A DNA stretch of 64,000 nucleotides from the NCBI RefSeq assembly GCF_013388355.1, contig NZ_CP058246.1:1736001-1800000 (forward strand), in the 5' to 3' direction. Of this stretch, positions 51,625 through 60,795 are shown in pieces. The stretch is from Flavobacterium sp. LPB0248 (lineage in GTDB: Bacteria > Bacteroidota > Bacteroidia > Flavobacteriales > Flavobacteriaceae). Below the pieces are notes generated by a model. The model was not told the origin of the DNA. It worked only from the letters and a program-made list of their open reading frames with translations, and did no database searches. The stretch's first letter is position 1. Each line of letters starts with the position of its first letter. The position numbers were made by a program, and so were the translations under genes.

Positions 51625-53814
51625 ATGAAGAATATCAAATTAGCAATCAATTTCCTTTTATTTTCCGTTTTAAGTTTTAATTTTTCACATGCAAGCGAAA
51701 ATATAAAAACTTTTAACAAAAAGAATACACACTTCTCAATACACAGCAAAAATTTAAAAATAAAAAAACAAAAGAAAAGCAGTTTCGTAATTGATCCTCC
51801 AAAACTTACTGCCGAAGGAAATCAAAATTACTGTCCACAGACATCCATCAATATTGTAACCGACTTTAGAATTGATCATGATATTGCCGAAAACGGGACA
51901 CAGGCACTTTATATCCAGATTTCTTCAGGATATTCGAGTGGCCTTGACAAACTAGAACTTTCAAATCCTACATTACACCCAACTATTACCACAAGTTGGG
52001 ATGCAACAGCAGGAAAACTTACATTATCTAGTCCAACGGGAGCCGATGTTTTATATTCAGATTTTGTGAATGCAATCAAAGATGTTGTCTTTACAAATTC
52101 GTCTGCTGCAGCTTCTGGAATTAGAACATTTTCTATAACCATGGGCAAAGCAAACTATTTACCCTCTACACAGCATTATTACGAGTATGTTCCAAGTATC
52201 GGAATAACATGGACAGCAGCAAGAGACGCAGCTGCAGCCCGCACTTATTACGGTCTTCAAGGATATTTAGCAACGATATTATCTGCTGATGAAGCAAAGC
52301 TAATTGGCGAACAAGCATCTGGAACGGGATGGATTGGAGGAAGTGATGCCGAAACAGAAGGTGTCTGGAAATGGGTTACTGGCCCAGAAACAGGAACTAT
52401 TTTTTGGAGAGGAAATGCAAATGGTTCTACGCCAAATTATGCCTTTTGGAATACTGGAGAACCCAACCAGCAAGGCGATGAAGATTATGCCCACATCACA
52501 CAACCCGGTGTAGGAATACGAGGCTCTTGGAATGACTTATCGAATACAGGATCACTTACCTCTGGAGATGCTTATCAGCCAAAAGGATATATCGTTGAAT
52601 ATGGTGGAATGCCAGGAGAACCTACGTTGCAAATTGCTGCGAGTACCAAAATAACTATTCCTTTAGCAACTCCAGCTATTGATCCAACTCCAGTATGCGA
52701 TTCTGGAAGTTTTACCTTTAATGCAACTGCAACTGTCGGATCAACAATTAGATGGTTTGACGCTCTTGTTGGCGGAAATTTATTGGCAACAGGTCCGACT
52801 TATACTACTCCAACAATAACTGCAACTACAAATTATTACGTTGATGCTGGTTGTGAATCCAACCGCAAATCAGTAAAAGCAAATGTATATGCAACTCCTG
52901 CAACTCCAATAGCAGAAAAAGACACTTATACTAATTGTGGACCAGGAACTGTAACGATTAAAGCCACTTCAAATATTGGAACTATAAGCTGGTTTACTTC
53001 ACCAACTGGTGGAACAAATATTTCTCAAGGAACCACTTTTACAACTCCAACAATTTCATCTAATACGACTTACTATGCTGAAGCATCAAATAATGGATGC
53101 ATAAATACAACTAGAACTCCAGTAAACATTGTAATATATACACCTCCAGTTGTTACAGATGAAACTTTGACTTTATGCCAGTTTCAATCTATAACGTTAG
53201 ATGCAGGAATTTCTGGAATGAGTTATTTATGGTCAAATGCTAATGAAACTACCCAGCAAATTACCGTTAGCAAAGAAGGCACATATACCGTCATTGTTAC
53301 AAGTTCCGAAGGCTGTCAAAGCACAAAAAAAATTGTAGTAGAAGAACACAAAGTTCCACAGATTGCACGTGTTGATGTTGAAGGAACGAGAGCCATTATT
53401 TATCCTGTAAAAGAAGAAAACTATTTCGAATATTCTGTTGATGGCGTTAATTATCAAGATTCAACTGTTTTTTACGATGTCCCTGGCGGATTGCAAACTG
53501 CTTATGCACGAGAAAAAAGCGGATGTGGCGGAACCATTAAACAATTTGTAGTGCTTGTTTTTCCTCCATTTTTCACTCCAAACAATGATACTTACAACGA
53601 TGTTTGGGAAGTAACCGGAATGGAAAATTATCCGCAAGCTGTAGTTACGATTTTTGACCGATACGGAAAACTAGTAGCACAATTAAGCCGATTCAAAATG
53701 AGTTGGGATGGCACTTTAAATCAAGTTCCGCTTCCTTCTTCTGATTATTGGTACGCTTTAAAAGTTGATGATTCTATGCCAGTTTTAAGAGGTCACTTTA
53801 CGCTAAAAAGATAA
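51625..53814 (+). CDS. Secreted C-type-lectin-like protein with T9SS type B sorting domain
   Basis: A 729-residue secreted protein. The signal peptide is IKLAINFLLFSVLSFNFSHA. A short unassigned part is followed by a C-type-lectin-like domain (about 190-335; WTAARDAAAARTYYGLQGYLATI, GTGWIGGSDAETEGVWKWV, YAFWNTGEPNQQGDEDYAHI, GSWNDL). Then come immunoglobulin-like repeats (SFTFNATATVGSTIRWFD; TVTIKATSNIGTISWFTS) and a PKD-like stretch. The last 85 residues are the gliding-motility-associated C-terminal (CHU_C, type B) sorting signal: FPPFFTPNNDTYNDVWEV, IFDRYGKLV. It is probably exported by T9SS and may bind carbohydrate, which is inference. Confidence 0.88.
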   Translation: MKNIKLAINFLLFSVLSFNFSHASENIKTFNKKNTHFSIHSKNLKIKKQKKSSFVIDPPKLTAEGNQNYCPQTSINIVTDFRIDHDIAENGTQALYIQISSGYSSGLDKLELSNPTLHPTITTSWDATAGKLTLSSPTGADVLYSDFVNAIKDVVFTNSSAAASGIRTFSITMGKANYLPSTQHYYEYVPSIGITWTAARDAAAARTYYGLQGYLATILSADEAKLIGEQASGTGWIGGSDAETEGVWKWVTGPETGTIFWRGNANGSTPNYAFWNTGEPNQQGDEDYAHITQPGVGIRGSWNDLSNTGSLTSGDAYQPKGYIVEYGGMPGEPTLQIAASTKITIPLATPAIDPTPVCDSGSFTFNATATVGSTIRWFDALVGGNLLATGPTYTTPTITATTNYYVDAGCESNRKSVKANVYATPATPIAEKDTYTNCGPGTVTIKATSNIGTISWFTSPTGGTNISQGTTFTTPTISSNTTYYAEASNNGCINTTRTPVNIVIYTPPVVTDETLTLCQFQSITLDAGISGMSYLWSNANETTQQITVSKEGTYTVIVTSSEGCQSTKKIVVEEHKVPQIARVDVEGTRAIIYPVKEENYFEYSVDGVNYQDSTVFYDVPGGLQTAYAREKSGCGGTIKQFVVLVFPPFFTPNNDTYNDVWEVTGMENYPQAVVTIFDRYGKLVAQLSRFKMSWDGTLNQVPLPSSDYWYALKVDDSMPVLRGHFTLKR

Positions 53815-53821
53815 TTCTTAT

Positions 53822-53890
53822 AATGAGAAAATGTGTCAATTTGATAATTAGATAATTCTAAAAAAATTATCTAATTGTCTCATTTTCTAT
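53822..53890. terminator. Inverted repeat between convergent genes
   Basis: Arms AATGAGAAAAT...AATTAGATAATT and AATTATCTAATT...CTCATTTTC form a long AT-rich stem between the lectin gene and the fusion kinase gene. Confidence 0.6.
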
Positions 53891-53900
53891 TTACCGCATT

Positions 53901-55034
53901 TTAATTAAGCTTCTTCTTAATTTCATTCAAAATATAAAGATAATCTTCGTGTTTTTTTACAAAATCACGATCCGAAACATCAATGATTAATACATTCAAA
54001 TCGGTTTGGGATTTTATGTATTCCAAGTAACCATTATTTATTTTTTCTAAATATGAAGCTTCAATATTCTGTTCATAAACTCGTCCGCGTTTTTTGATAT
54101 TTTGCAAAAGACGATCTGTATTTTGATATAAATAAATATACAAATCGGGTTTAGGCATTTCTTTGTAAATGATATCAAACAGATTTCTATACAAACGATA
54201 TTCGTCTTCTGCAAGCGTTATCTTTGCAAAAATCAGCGATTTAAAAATATGATAATCTGCAACTATAAAATCTTTAAACAAATCAAATTGTGCCAAATCA
54301 TCAGCTAATTGCTGATAACGATCTGCTAAAAAAGACATTTCTAAAGGAAACGCATATCTATTTTGATCTTTATAAAATTTTGGCAAAAACGGATTATCAG
54401 CAAATCTTTCTAAAACTGTTTTTCCGTTAAAATCTTCTGCAATTTTATGTACTAAAGTTGTTTTTCCTGCTCCGATATTACCTTCAAAAGCAACATAATT
54501 AAATTCGTTTAACGGAATTTTACTAATCGGACTTTTCAAATCCTGAACCACCGTACAGACACTTTCATCTGGACTAACTGCAATCAATTCAGGAATTGTT
54601 TTATGCAGAATCGGATGTTTCCAATCTAACTTTAAATCCTGCATTGGCAATAAAACAAAATTTCTATTCTGCATTAAAGGATGCGGAATCTGAAGTTTTT
54701 CCGAATCAATAATTTTATGATCAAAAGCAATCAAATCAACATCAATAATTCTAGACTGATAACCTTCCTGATTAGAGCGTATTCTTCCTAACTCTTTTTC
54801 AATTTTTAATACCTGACTCAGTATTTTTTGTGCAGATGAATTGGTGTGCAGCAAAAGTGCACAATTATAAAAAGCATCACTTTCAAAACCCCATGCTGGA
54901 GTTTCATAAAGTTTTGAAACCTCAATAACAGTCCCCACATTTTGATGTATTAAATCAATACATTTTTCAATGTTTTCTAGTCTGCTGCCTTGGTTGCTGC
55001 CTATCGATAAAACGACTTGATGCTGTAATTTCAT
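53901..55034 (-). CDS. folK: Bifunctional HPPK-deoxynucleoside kinase fusion
   Basis: A 377-residue two-domain protein. Residues 1-160 are 6-hydroxymethyl-7,8-dihydropterin pyrophosphokinase of folate synthesis: LSIGSNQGSRLENIE, YETPAWGF, the signature GRIRSNQEGYQSRIIDVDLIAFD and IPHPLMQNRNFVLLP. Residues 175-377 are a deoxynucleoside kinase: P-loop FEGNIGAGKTTLVHK, the ERFADNPFLPKFY substrate motif, the DR-containing ADRYQQLAD and the lid KKRGRVYEQNI. Both active sites look intact, so it should make both a folate precursor and dNMPs. The linker is short. Confidence 0.9.
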   Translation of the reverse strand: MKLQHQVVLSIGSNQGSRLENIEKCIDLIHQNVGTVIEVSKLYETPAWGFESDAFYNCALLLHTNSSAQKILSQVLKIEKELGRIRSNQEGYQSRIIDVDLIAFDHKIIDSEKLQIPHPLMQNRNFVLLPMQDLKLDWKHPILHKTIPELIAVSPDESVCTVVQDLKSPISKIPLNEFNYVAFEGNIGAGKTTLVHKIAEDFNGKTVLERFADNPFLPKFYKDQNRYAFPLEMSFLADRYQQLADDLAQFDLFKDFIVADYHIFKSLIFAKITLAEDEYRLYRNLFDIIYKEMPKPDLYIYLYQNTDRLLQNIKKRGRVYEQNIEASYLEKINNGYLEYIKSQTDLNVLIIDVSDRDFVKKHEDYLYILNEIKKKLN

Positions 55035-55075
55035 AATTAATGCAAATTAACTAAAACTATTTTAGAATTAACCAA

Positions 55076-55083
55076 TATATTTG
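55076..55083 (+). promoter_or_regulatory. -7 promoter element of sppA
   Basis: TATATTTG fits TAnnTTTG and lies 89 nt before the ATG, implying a leader of about 80 nt. Confidence 0.55.
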
Positions 55084-55172
55084 TGAAACGACGTCTCAAA
55101 TCTTATCTTTAATTTAGATGTCTAATTTGTAACAATTTGCCCTTTTTCGCTACTTATTAAAAAAATATACAT

Positions 55173-56930
55173 ATGAAGTTTTTAGGAAATGTAATTGCCA
55201 CAGTTATCGGTATTTTTGTATTTATTATGCTCTTCTTTTTTGGAGTAATCTTTATCGGAGTTGTTTTTGGCGGAGACGATAGTGTTTCTGTTAAATCGGA
55301 TTCGGTTATTGAATTGAATTTAAAAGAAATTAAAAACGACTACGCAGGAAAATATAAAGATCCTTGGGTAACTCGTTTTTCTGAACAAAAAGGCATTGGT
55401 TTGACTGATGTTATTAACGCTATTGAAGCAGCTAAAACAGACGACAACATTAAAGGAATCTCAATCTTAAACGATGAGTCTTCTCTTGGACTTGCTCAAT
55501 ATAAAGATTTACGAAATGCTCTTGAAAGCTTTAAAAAATCTGGAAAATTTGTCTGGGCTTACGCGAATACTTATTCTCAGAAAGAATATTATTTAAATTC
55601 TGTTGCCAACACCATTTATATCAATCCTGCTGGAGATTTAGATTTTAAAGGTCTTTCTTCTGAAGTTATGTTTTTTAAAGATTTTCAGGATAAATCAGGC
55701 ATTCATATGGAAGTCATTCGTCACGGAAAATATAAAAGTGCCGTTGAACCTTTCTTAGACAACAAAATGAGTGATGCCAACAGAGAACAAATCACTGCGC
55801 TTTTAAACTCTATTTGGTCTACCGTTTCTGCTGATATTTCAAAAAGCAGAAATATTCCGCTGCCTAAATTAAACGAAATTGCAAACGGACTTTTGGCAAG
55901 AACTCCAGAAATGGCCAAACAACAGCATTTAGTTGACATTATCGCTTACGAAGATGTTTATCATGATGCCATTAGAAAAGCCCTAAAAGTAGACAAAGAC
56001 GAAGATTACAATAAAATTTCGATAACAGATTACACTCAAAACAATATTACAACTGCTTTGGCCAATTCAGCAACAGATCAAATTGCTATTATTTACGCTC
56101 AAGGCGAAATTGGAAGCGGCGAAGGTGATGTAAATACTATTGGAGAAGGTTCTATGAGACGTTCTCTTCAAGAGGCTAGAAAAAATGATGATGTTAAAGC
56201 TATCGTACTTAGAATTGACAGTCCTGGCGGAAGCGCTTTGACTTCTGATTTAATTTGGAGAGAAATCGAAATCACCAAAAAAATTAAACCAGTTGTCGTT
56301 TCTATGGGTAATTATGCTGCTTCTGGCGGTTATTATATTGCCTGTAACGCTAATAAAATATTTGCCGAAAACAATACGATTACAGGATCTATTGGGGTTT
56401 TCGGAATGCTGCCAAATTTTAGTCCATTGGCTAATAAATTAGGAATCAATTCTGAGCAGGTTAAAACGCACGAGAATTCTGCAAATTACAGTCCGTTTTT
56501 ACCAGTCGATGAAAAGTTTAAAGCATTTACCCTAGAAGGAGTCGAAAAAATCTACAACACTTTTGTAACCCATGTTGCTGAAGGACGTAAAATGACTTTT
56601 GCACAAGTTGACTCTATTGCGCAAGGTAGAGTTTGGTCTGGAACTGAAGCTTTAAAAATAGGTTTAGTTGACAAAATAGGCGGATTGAATGATGCAATTG
56701 CCGAAGCTGCCAAAATCGCTAAATTAAAAAAATACAGCACTCAGAATTATCCTGAATACGAAAAAACACTAAACGATCTTCTTTCAAATCTGCCTTTTGC
56801 AAGATCTAAAGAAGCGTTTATTAAAGAAGAGCTCGGAGAAGAAAATTATCTTCTGATTGAACAGGTTAAGAAATTCCAAAAACAAAAAGGAGTGCAAGCG
56901 ATATTGCCTTACGGAATCAACATTTATTAA
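55173..56930 (+). CDS. sppA: Signal peptide peptidase SppA, long (67K) type
   Basis: A 585-residue membrane-anchored serine protease that degrades cleaved signal peptides. One N-terminal transmembrane helix (VIGIFVFIMLFFFGVIFIGVV) is followed by two ClpP-like repeats, as in E. coli 67K SppA. The general-base lysine lies in the first repeat (IRHGKYKSAVEPFLD) and the nucleophilic serine in the second (GNYAASGGYYIACNA), with IDSPGGSALTSD before it. Both residues are present. The hydrolase gene follows 11 bp downstream. Confidence 0.94.
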   Translation: MKFLGNVIATVIGIFVFIMLFFFGVIFIGVVFGGDDSVSVKSDSVIELNLKEIKNDYAGKYKDPWVTRFSEQKGIGLTDVINAIEAAKTDDNIKGISILNDESSLGLAQYKDLRNALESFKKSGKFVWAYANTYSQKEYYLNSVANTIYINPAGDLDFKGLSSEVMFFKDFQDKSGIHMEVIRHGKYKSAVEPFLDNKMSDANREQITALLNSIWSTVSADISKSRNIPLPKLNEIANGLLARTPEMAKQQHLVDIIAYEDVYHDAIRKALKVDKDEDYNKISITDYTQNNITTALANSATDQIAIIYAQGEIGSGEGDVNTIGEGSMRRSLQEARKNDDVKAIVLRIDSPGGSALTSDLIWREIEITKKIKPVVVSMGNYAASGGYYIACNANKIFAENNTITGSIGVFGMLPNFSPLANKLGINSEQVKTHENSANYSPFLPVDEKFKAFTLEGVEKIYNTFVTHVAEGRKMTFAQVDSIAQGRVWSGTEALKIGLVDKIGGLNDAIAEAAKIAKLKKYSTQNYPEYEKTLNDLLSNLPFARSKEAFIKEELGEENYLLIEQVKKFQKQKGVQAILPYGINIY

Positions 56931-56941
56931 TTGGACAAAAG

Positions 56942-57889
56942 ATGAATAAAGTAATTCTTTTTTTAACGATTTTATTTTGGAGTTTCTTGAATGCTCAAAC
57001 CCAAAAAGAAATCACGTTTAAGGAAACGCCAGCGATATTAAAAATAAATAACGATCAGATTTTTGGTACACTGACAACACCAGATTTGACCAAAAAATTT
57101 CCGGTTGCTTTAATCATTGCCGGTTCTGGTCCAACAGACCGAAACGGGAATAATCCGATGATGAAAAACAATTCGCTGAAAATGTTGGCAGAAGCTTTGG
57201 CAAAAAACGGAATTGCATCTTTAAGATACGACAAAAGAGCAATCGGAGAAAGTAAAGCTGCTGGTGGATCTGAAAGCAGTCTTGTTTTTGAAAACTACAT
57301 TCAAGATGCAAAAAGCTGGATTAATTATTTAAAACAAGACAAACGTTTTTCTAAAATAATTATAATTGGTCACAGTGAAGGTTCTTTGATTGGAATGGTT
57401 GCGAGCGGAAAAGCAGACAAATTTGTTTCGATTGCCGGTGCGGGCGAACCAGCAGATCAGATTTTGAAAACTCAGATTGGTGCAAAGTCAATGAAGCAGC
57501 TTAATGATATGACTTTTCCAATTATTGATAGTCTAAAAAATGGATTTGAGGTAAAAAAAGTCGATCCAATGCTGAATTCTCTTTTCAGACCAAGCGTTCA
57601 GCCTTATCTGATTTCTTGGTTCAAATACAATCCACAGACCGAAATACAAAAACTTACAATTCCTGTTTTAATAGTACAGGGAAATAATGACATTCAGATT
57701 GCTGTAAAAGATGCCGAAAATTTAAAGCAAGCCAATAAAAATGCAGATTTGCAGATTATTGATAAGATGAATCATATTATGAAAATTATTGACGGCAATC
57801 AGGAAGACAATTTAGCCAGTTATAACAATGAAACACTTCCTATTTCTGAAGTCCTAGTTGAAAAAATCGTTTCATTTATTCAGAAATAA
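56942..57889 (+). CDS. Exported alpha/beta hydrolase
   Basis: A 315-residue protein with signal peptide KVILFLTILFWSFLNAQ. The alpha/beta-hydrolase core has the oxyanion region IIAGSGPTDRNGNNP, LRYDKRAIGESKA, the nucleophile elbow IIGHSEGSLIG, the acid near QGNNDIQIAV and a C-terminal histidine in DKMNHIMKI. This resembles secreted serine-aminopeptidase/acyl esterase-like hydrolases of Bacteroidota. The substrate is unknown. It lies 11 bp after sppA, so both are probably cotranscribed and act in the envelope. Confidence 0.85.
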   Translation: MNKVILFLTILFWSFLNAQTQKEITFKETPAILKINNDQIFGTLTTPDLTKKFPVALIIAGSGPTDRNGNNPMMKNNSLKMLAEALAKNGIASLRYDKRAIGESKAAGGSESSLVFENYIQDAKSWINYLKQDKRFSKIIIIGHSEGSLIGMVASGKADKFVSIAGAGEPADQILKTQIGAKSMKQLNDMTFPIIDSLKNGFEVKKVDPMLNSLFRPSVQPYLISWFKYNPQTEIQKLTIPVLIVQGNNDIQIAVKDAENLKQANKNADLQIIDKMNHIMKIIDGNQEDNLASYNNETLPISEVLVEKIVSFIQK

Positions 57890-57904
57890 TAAAATAAACA
57901 CCCT

Positions 57905-57944
57905 AAAAAATCCGTTTTGAAAATAGTTCTTAACGGATTTTTTT
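57905..57944 (+). terminator. Terminator of the sppA-hydrolase unit
   Basis: Arms AAAAAATCCGTT and AACGGATTTTTT with a T run behind. Confidence 0.8.
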
Positions 57945-58013
57945 ATCTAACAATTTTAATAAATTTCTTACACAATTAAGAAAACTTTATCTTCAAACTC
58001 TAGTAAAAAAAGC

Positions 58014-58021
58014 TATTTTTG
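58014..58021 (+). promoter_or_regulatory. -7 promoter element of the AsmA-like gene
   Basis: TATTTTTG fits TAnnTTTG and lies 41 nt before the ATG at 58063. Confidence 0.55.
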
Positions 58022-58062
58022 CAGGAGTCGATTTTAAGATGTAAACCCTCAAATCTATTTAT

Positions 58063-60666
58063 ATGCTAAAAAAAGTTTTAAAAATAAGTGCCATAGTTCT
58101 TGTGGTATTTGTTGCTGCATTATTTGCCATTCCATTTTTGTTTAAAGACCAAATCAAGTCAAAAATTGTCGAAGCCATCAATGAAAGTGTTGATGCCAAA
58201 GTAAGTTTTACAGATGCCGATTTAAGTTTATTTAAAAATTTTCCAAACGCTACAGTTGGGATTGAGAAATTAGTTATCATTAACAAAGCTCCTTTTGAAG
58301 GCGACACTTTGGTTTCTCTTGGAGAATTGAATTTAAAAATGAGTATTAAAGAACTTTTCAAAGGAAAAGAAGAGCCTTTAAGCATTCAGGGAATTAGTTC
58401 TACCAACGGATTAGTAAACATTATTTTTAATAAAGATGGTGTTGGAAACTTCGATATTGCTTTAAAAGACAAAAAAGAAGATAAGAAAGACGAAGCAAGC
58501 AAACCTCTTGCATTGAAAATTCAAAACTATAAAATCGAGAATTTTACTTTTAGATACATCGATCAAGGCTCTAAAATTAAAATGGTAATTGACAGTTTAA
58601 ATCATGAAGGAACTGGAGATTTTACCAATTCAAAGCTAGATTTAACTACAAAATCTACTGCAAAAGTTTCATTGGACATGGATAAAATAAATTACATGAA
58701 AAATGTGAAACTAACTCTTGACGCTGTTCTTGGAATTGATTTAGAGAAAAGCAAATATACTTTCAAAGAAAACAAAGCTTTAATCAATCAATTGCCTTTA
58801 GAATTTGATGGATTCATTCAAATGGCAGAGAAAGCGCAGATTTACGATTTAAAGTTTAAAACTCCAACTTCTTCTTTTACCAATTTCTTAGGTTTAATTC
58901 CTTCGGCTTATGCAGCAGGTTTAGACGGAGTAAAAACTACTGGAGATTTTACAGTAAATGGTTTTGCAAAAGGAGAACTGACAGATACAACAGTTCCAAA
59001 ATTTAATATTGAAATCGCATCTAACAATGCTTCTTTCCAATATCCTAACCTTCCAAAATCGGTTCAGAATATTGTAATTGATACTAAAATCATTAATGAG
59101 ACTGGAATTTTAAATGATACTTATGTAAACCTAGATAAGTTATCTTTTAGAATTGATCAGGATGTTTTTAACGCTAAAGCAAATATCAAAAACATAACGG
59201 TAAATCCTATTATCGATGCGGCTTTAAAAGGAACTATCAACTTGGCTAATCTTTCAAAAGCTTATCCAATCAAAATGGACAAACCTTTGGCTGGTATTTT
59301 AAAAGCTGATGTTACAACCAATTTTGATATGGCTTCTGTAGAAAAAAGCCAATACCAAAACATCAAAAATGCTGGTACAATGAGTTTGTCAGGATTTAAA
59401 TATACTGACGAAAACAACAAATCGATGAACATCAGCACAGCGATGGTTGAATTTAATCCGAGCAAAATTAACTTAAAACAGTTTGATGCTACGACTGGAA
59501 AAAGTGATATCAGCATTAACGGAGTTTTAGAGAATTTCTATGGCTTTATGTTTAAGAAACAAGAGCTTAAAGGAAACTTCAATATGAGTTCGAACCAATT
59601 GGCTGTTGATGATTTTATGACTGCTGGCGAACCTGCAAAAGAAGAGACAAAAACGCCTGCAAAACCAGCTGATGCAATGAAGATTCCTGCTTTCTTAAAT
59701 TGTACATTGAATGCAAAAGCGACTACGGTTTTATATGATAATTTAAAACTTAAAGATGTTTCTGGAAGACTGCTTATTAAAGATGAAAAAGCAACTCTTG
59801 AAAACTTTAAAACAAATATTTTCGGAGGATCAATTGGTCTTAACGGAGCAGTTTCTACAAAAGAAAAAGTGCCAACTTTTGACATGAATTTAGGATTCAA
59901 TCAGGTAGATATTGCACAGACTTTTACGCAATTGGACATGATGAAAAAAATTGCTCCAATTGCTGGAATCATTAACGGGAAACTGAATTCAACAATCAAA
60001 CTGAATGGTAATTTGGATGCAAAAGAATTGACTCCAGATCTTAAATCAATTTCAGGAGATTTAATTGGCCAATTACTATCTACTACAGTAAACTCGAGTA
60101 ACTCTACTTTACTTACTGCATTAAGTTCTAATGTTAAGTTTCTTGATTTAAATAAAGTGAATCTGAATGACATTAAAGCTGCTTTAACTTTTGAAAATGG
60201 AAAAGTAAATGTTAAACCTTTTGATATTAAATACCAAGATATTAAAGTAACGGTTGGAGGAACTCATGGTTTCGATCAAACTATGAACTATACTCTAAAA
60301 TTTGATGTTCCTGCTAAGTATTTAGGAACAGAGGCTAACAACTTAATTGCAAAAATGTCTCCTGCAGATGCTGCAAAACTGGATAATATTCCAATTAATG
60401 CTTCTTTGACTGGTAACTTTTCAAATCCTAAGATTAGTACCGATATGAAAACTGCTGTTAGCAATTTGACTACACAATTGGTAAATCAGCAAAAAGACAA
60501 ACTGACTCAAAAAGGAACTTCTGCGCTTACTGATTTGATAAATAAAAACACAAAAGCAAAAGATACAACTCAGGCTGCAAAAACTGAAAAAGAGCAAAAA
60601 ACTCAAGAAGTGACTAAAAAAGCTAGTGATTTATTGAACGGATTGTTTAAGAAGAAGAATCCTTAA
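58063..60666 (+). CDS. AsmA family envelope protein
   Basis: An 867-residue protein with one N-terminal transmembrane helix (ISAIVLVVFVAALFAIPFLF) and a long periplasmic beta-rich part. N-terminal AsmA signals are INESVDAKVSFTDADLSLFKNFPNATVGIEKL (in pieces: SLFKNFPNATVGI, VSLGELNLKMSIKELF). The C-terminal AsmA_2-like part includes GSIGLNGAVSTKEKVPTFDM and NLGFNQVDIAQTF. A lysine/threonine-rich tail ends it. AsmA-like proteins such as TamB and YhdP form lipid-transfer bridges between membranes; such a role here is inferred. No partner gene is next to it. Confidence 0.87.
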   Translation: MLKKVLKISAIVLVVFVAALFAIPFLFKDQIKSKIVEAINESVDAKVSFTDADLSLFKNFPNATVGIEKLVIINKAPFEGDTLVSLGELNLKMSIKELFKGKEEPLSIQGISSTNGLVNIIFNKDGVGNFDIALKDKKEDKKDEASKPLALKIQNYKIENFTFRYIDQGSKIKMVIDSLNHEGTGDFTNSKLDLTTKSTAKVSLDMDKINYMKNVKLTLDAVLGIDLEKSKYTFKENKALINQLPLEFDGFIQMAEKAQIYDLKFKTPTSSFTNFLGLIPSAYAAGLDGVKTTGDFTVNGFAKGELTDTTVPKFNIEIASNNASFQYPNLPKSVQNIVIDTKIINETGILNDTYVNLDKLSFRIDQDVFNAKANIKNITVNPIIDAALKGTINLANLSKAYPIKMDKPLAGILKADVTTNFDMASVEKSQYQNIKNAGTMSLSGFKYTDENNKSMNISTAMVEFNPSKINLKQFDATTGKSDISINGVLENFYGFMFKKQELKGNFNMSSNQLAVDDFMTAGEPAKEETKTPAKPADAMKIPAFLNCTLNAKATTVLYDNLKLKDVSGRLLIKDEKATLENFKTNIFGGSIGLNGAVSTKEKVPTFDMNLGFNQVDIAQTFTQLDMMKKIAPIAGIINGKLNSTIKLNGNLDAKELTPDLKSISGDLIGQLLSTTVNSSNSTLLTALSSNVKFLDLNKVNLNDIKAALTFENGKVNVKPFDIKYQDIKVTVGGTHGFDQTMNYTLKFDVPAKYLGTEANNLIAKMSPADAAKLDNIPINASLTGNFSNPKISTDMKTAVSNLTTQLVNQQKDKLTQKGTSALTDLINKNTKAKDTTQAAKTEKEQKTQEVTKKASDLLNGLFKKKNP

Positions 60667-60668
60667 AA

Positions 60669-60755
60669 AGGTCCTGAGATGCTAAGGTGCAGAGCTTTTC
60701 TAAAGTTTTAAAAAAAACTTAGAACCTCAGCGCCTTAGAACCTTAGCATCTTAAA
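60669..60755. repeat. CTTAGCATCTCAGC word repeat foldback
   Basis: GATGCTAAGGTGC on the left and GCGCCTTAGAACCTTAGCATC on the right form an imperfect foldback. Similar words (CTTAGTATCTCAGCACCTTAAAACCTCAG) occur at 35310-35340. Confidence 0.6.
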
Positions 60756-60760
60756 AAACA

Positions 60761-60791
60761 AAAAAACCTGTTCACTCGAACAGGTTTTTTT
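60761..60791. terminator. Bidirectional terminator, AsmA-like / GT9 genes
   Basis: Arms AAAAAACCTGTTC and GAACAGGTTTTTT around ACTC, between convergent genes. Confidence 0.88.
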
Positions 60792-60795
60792 GTTT

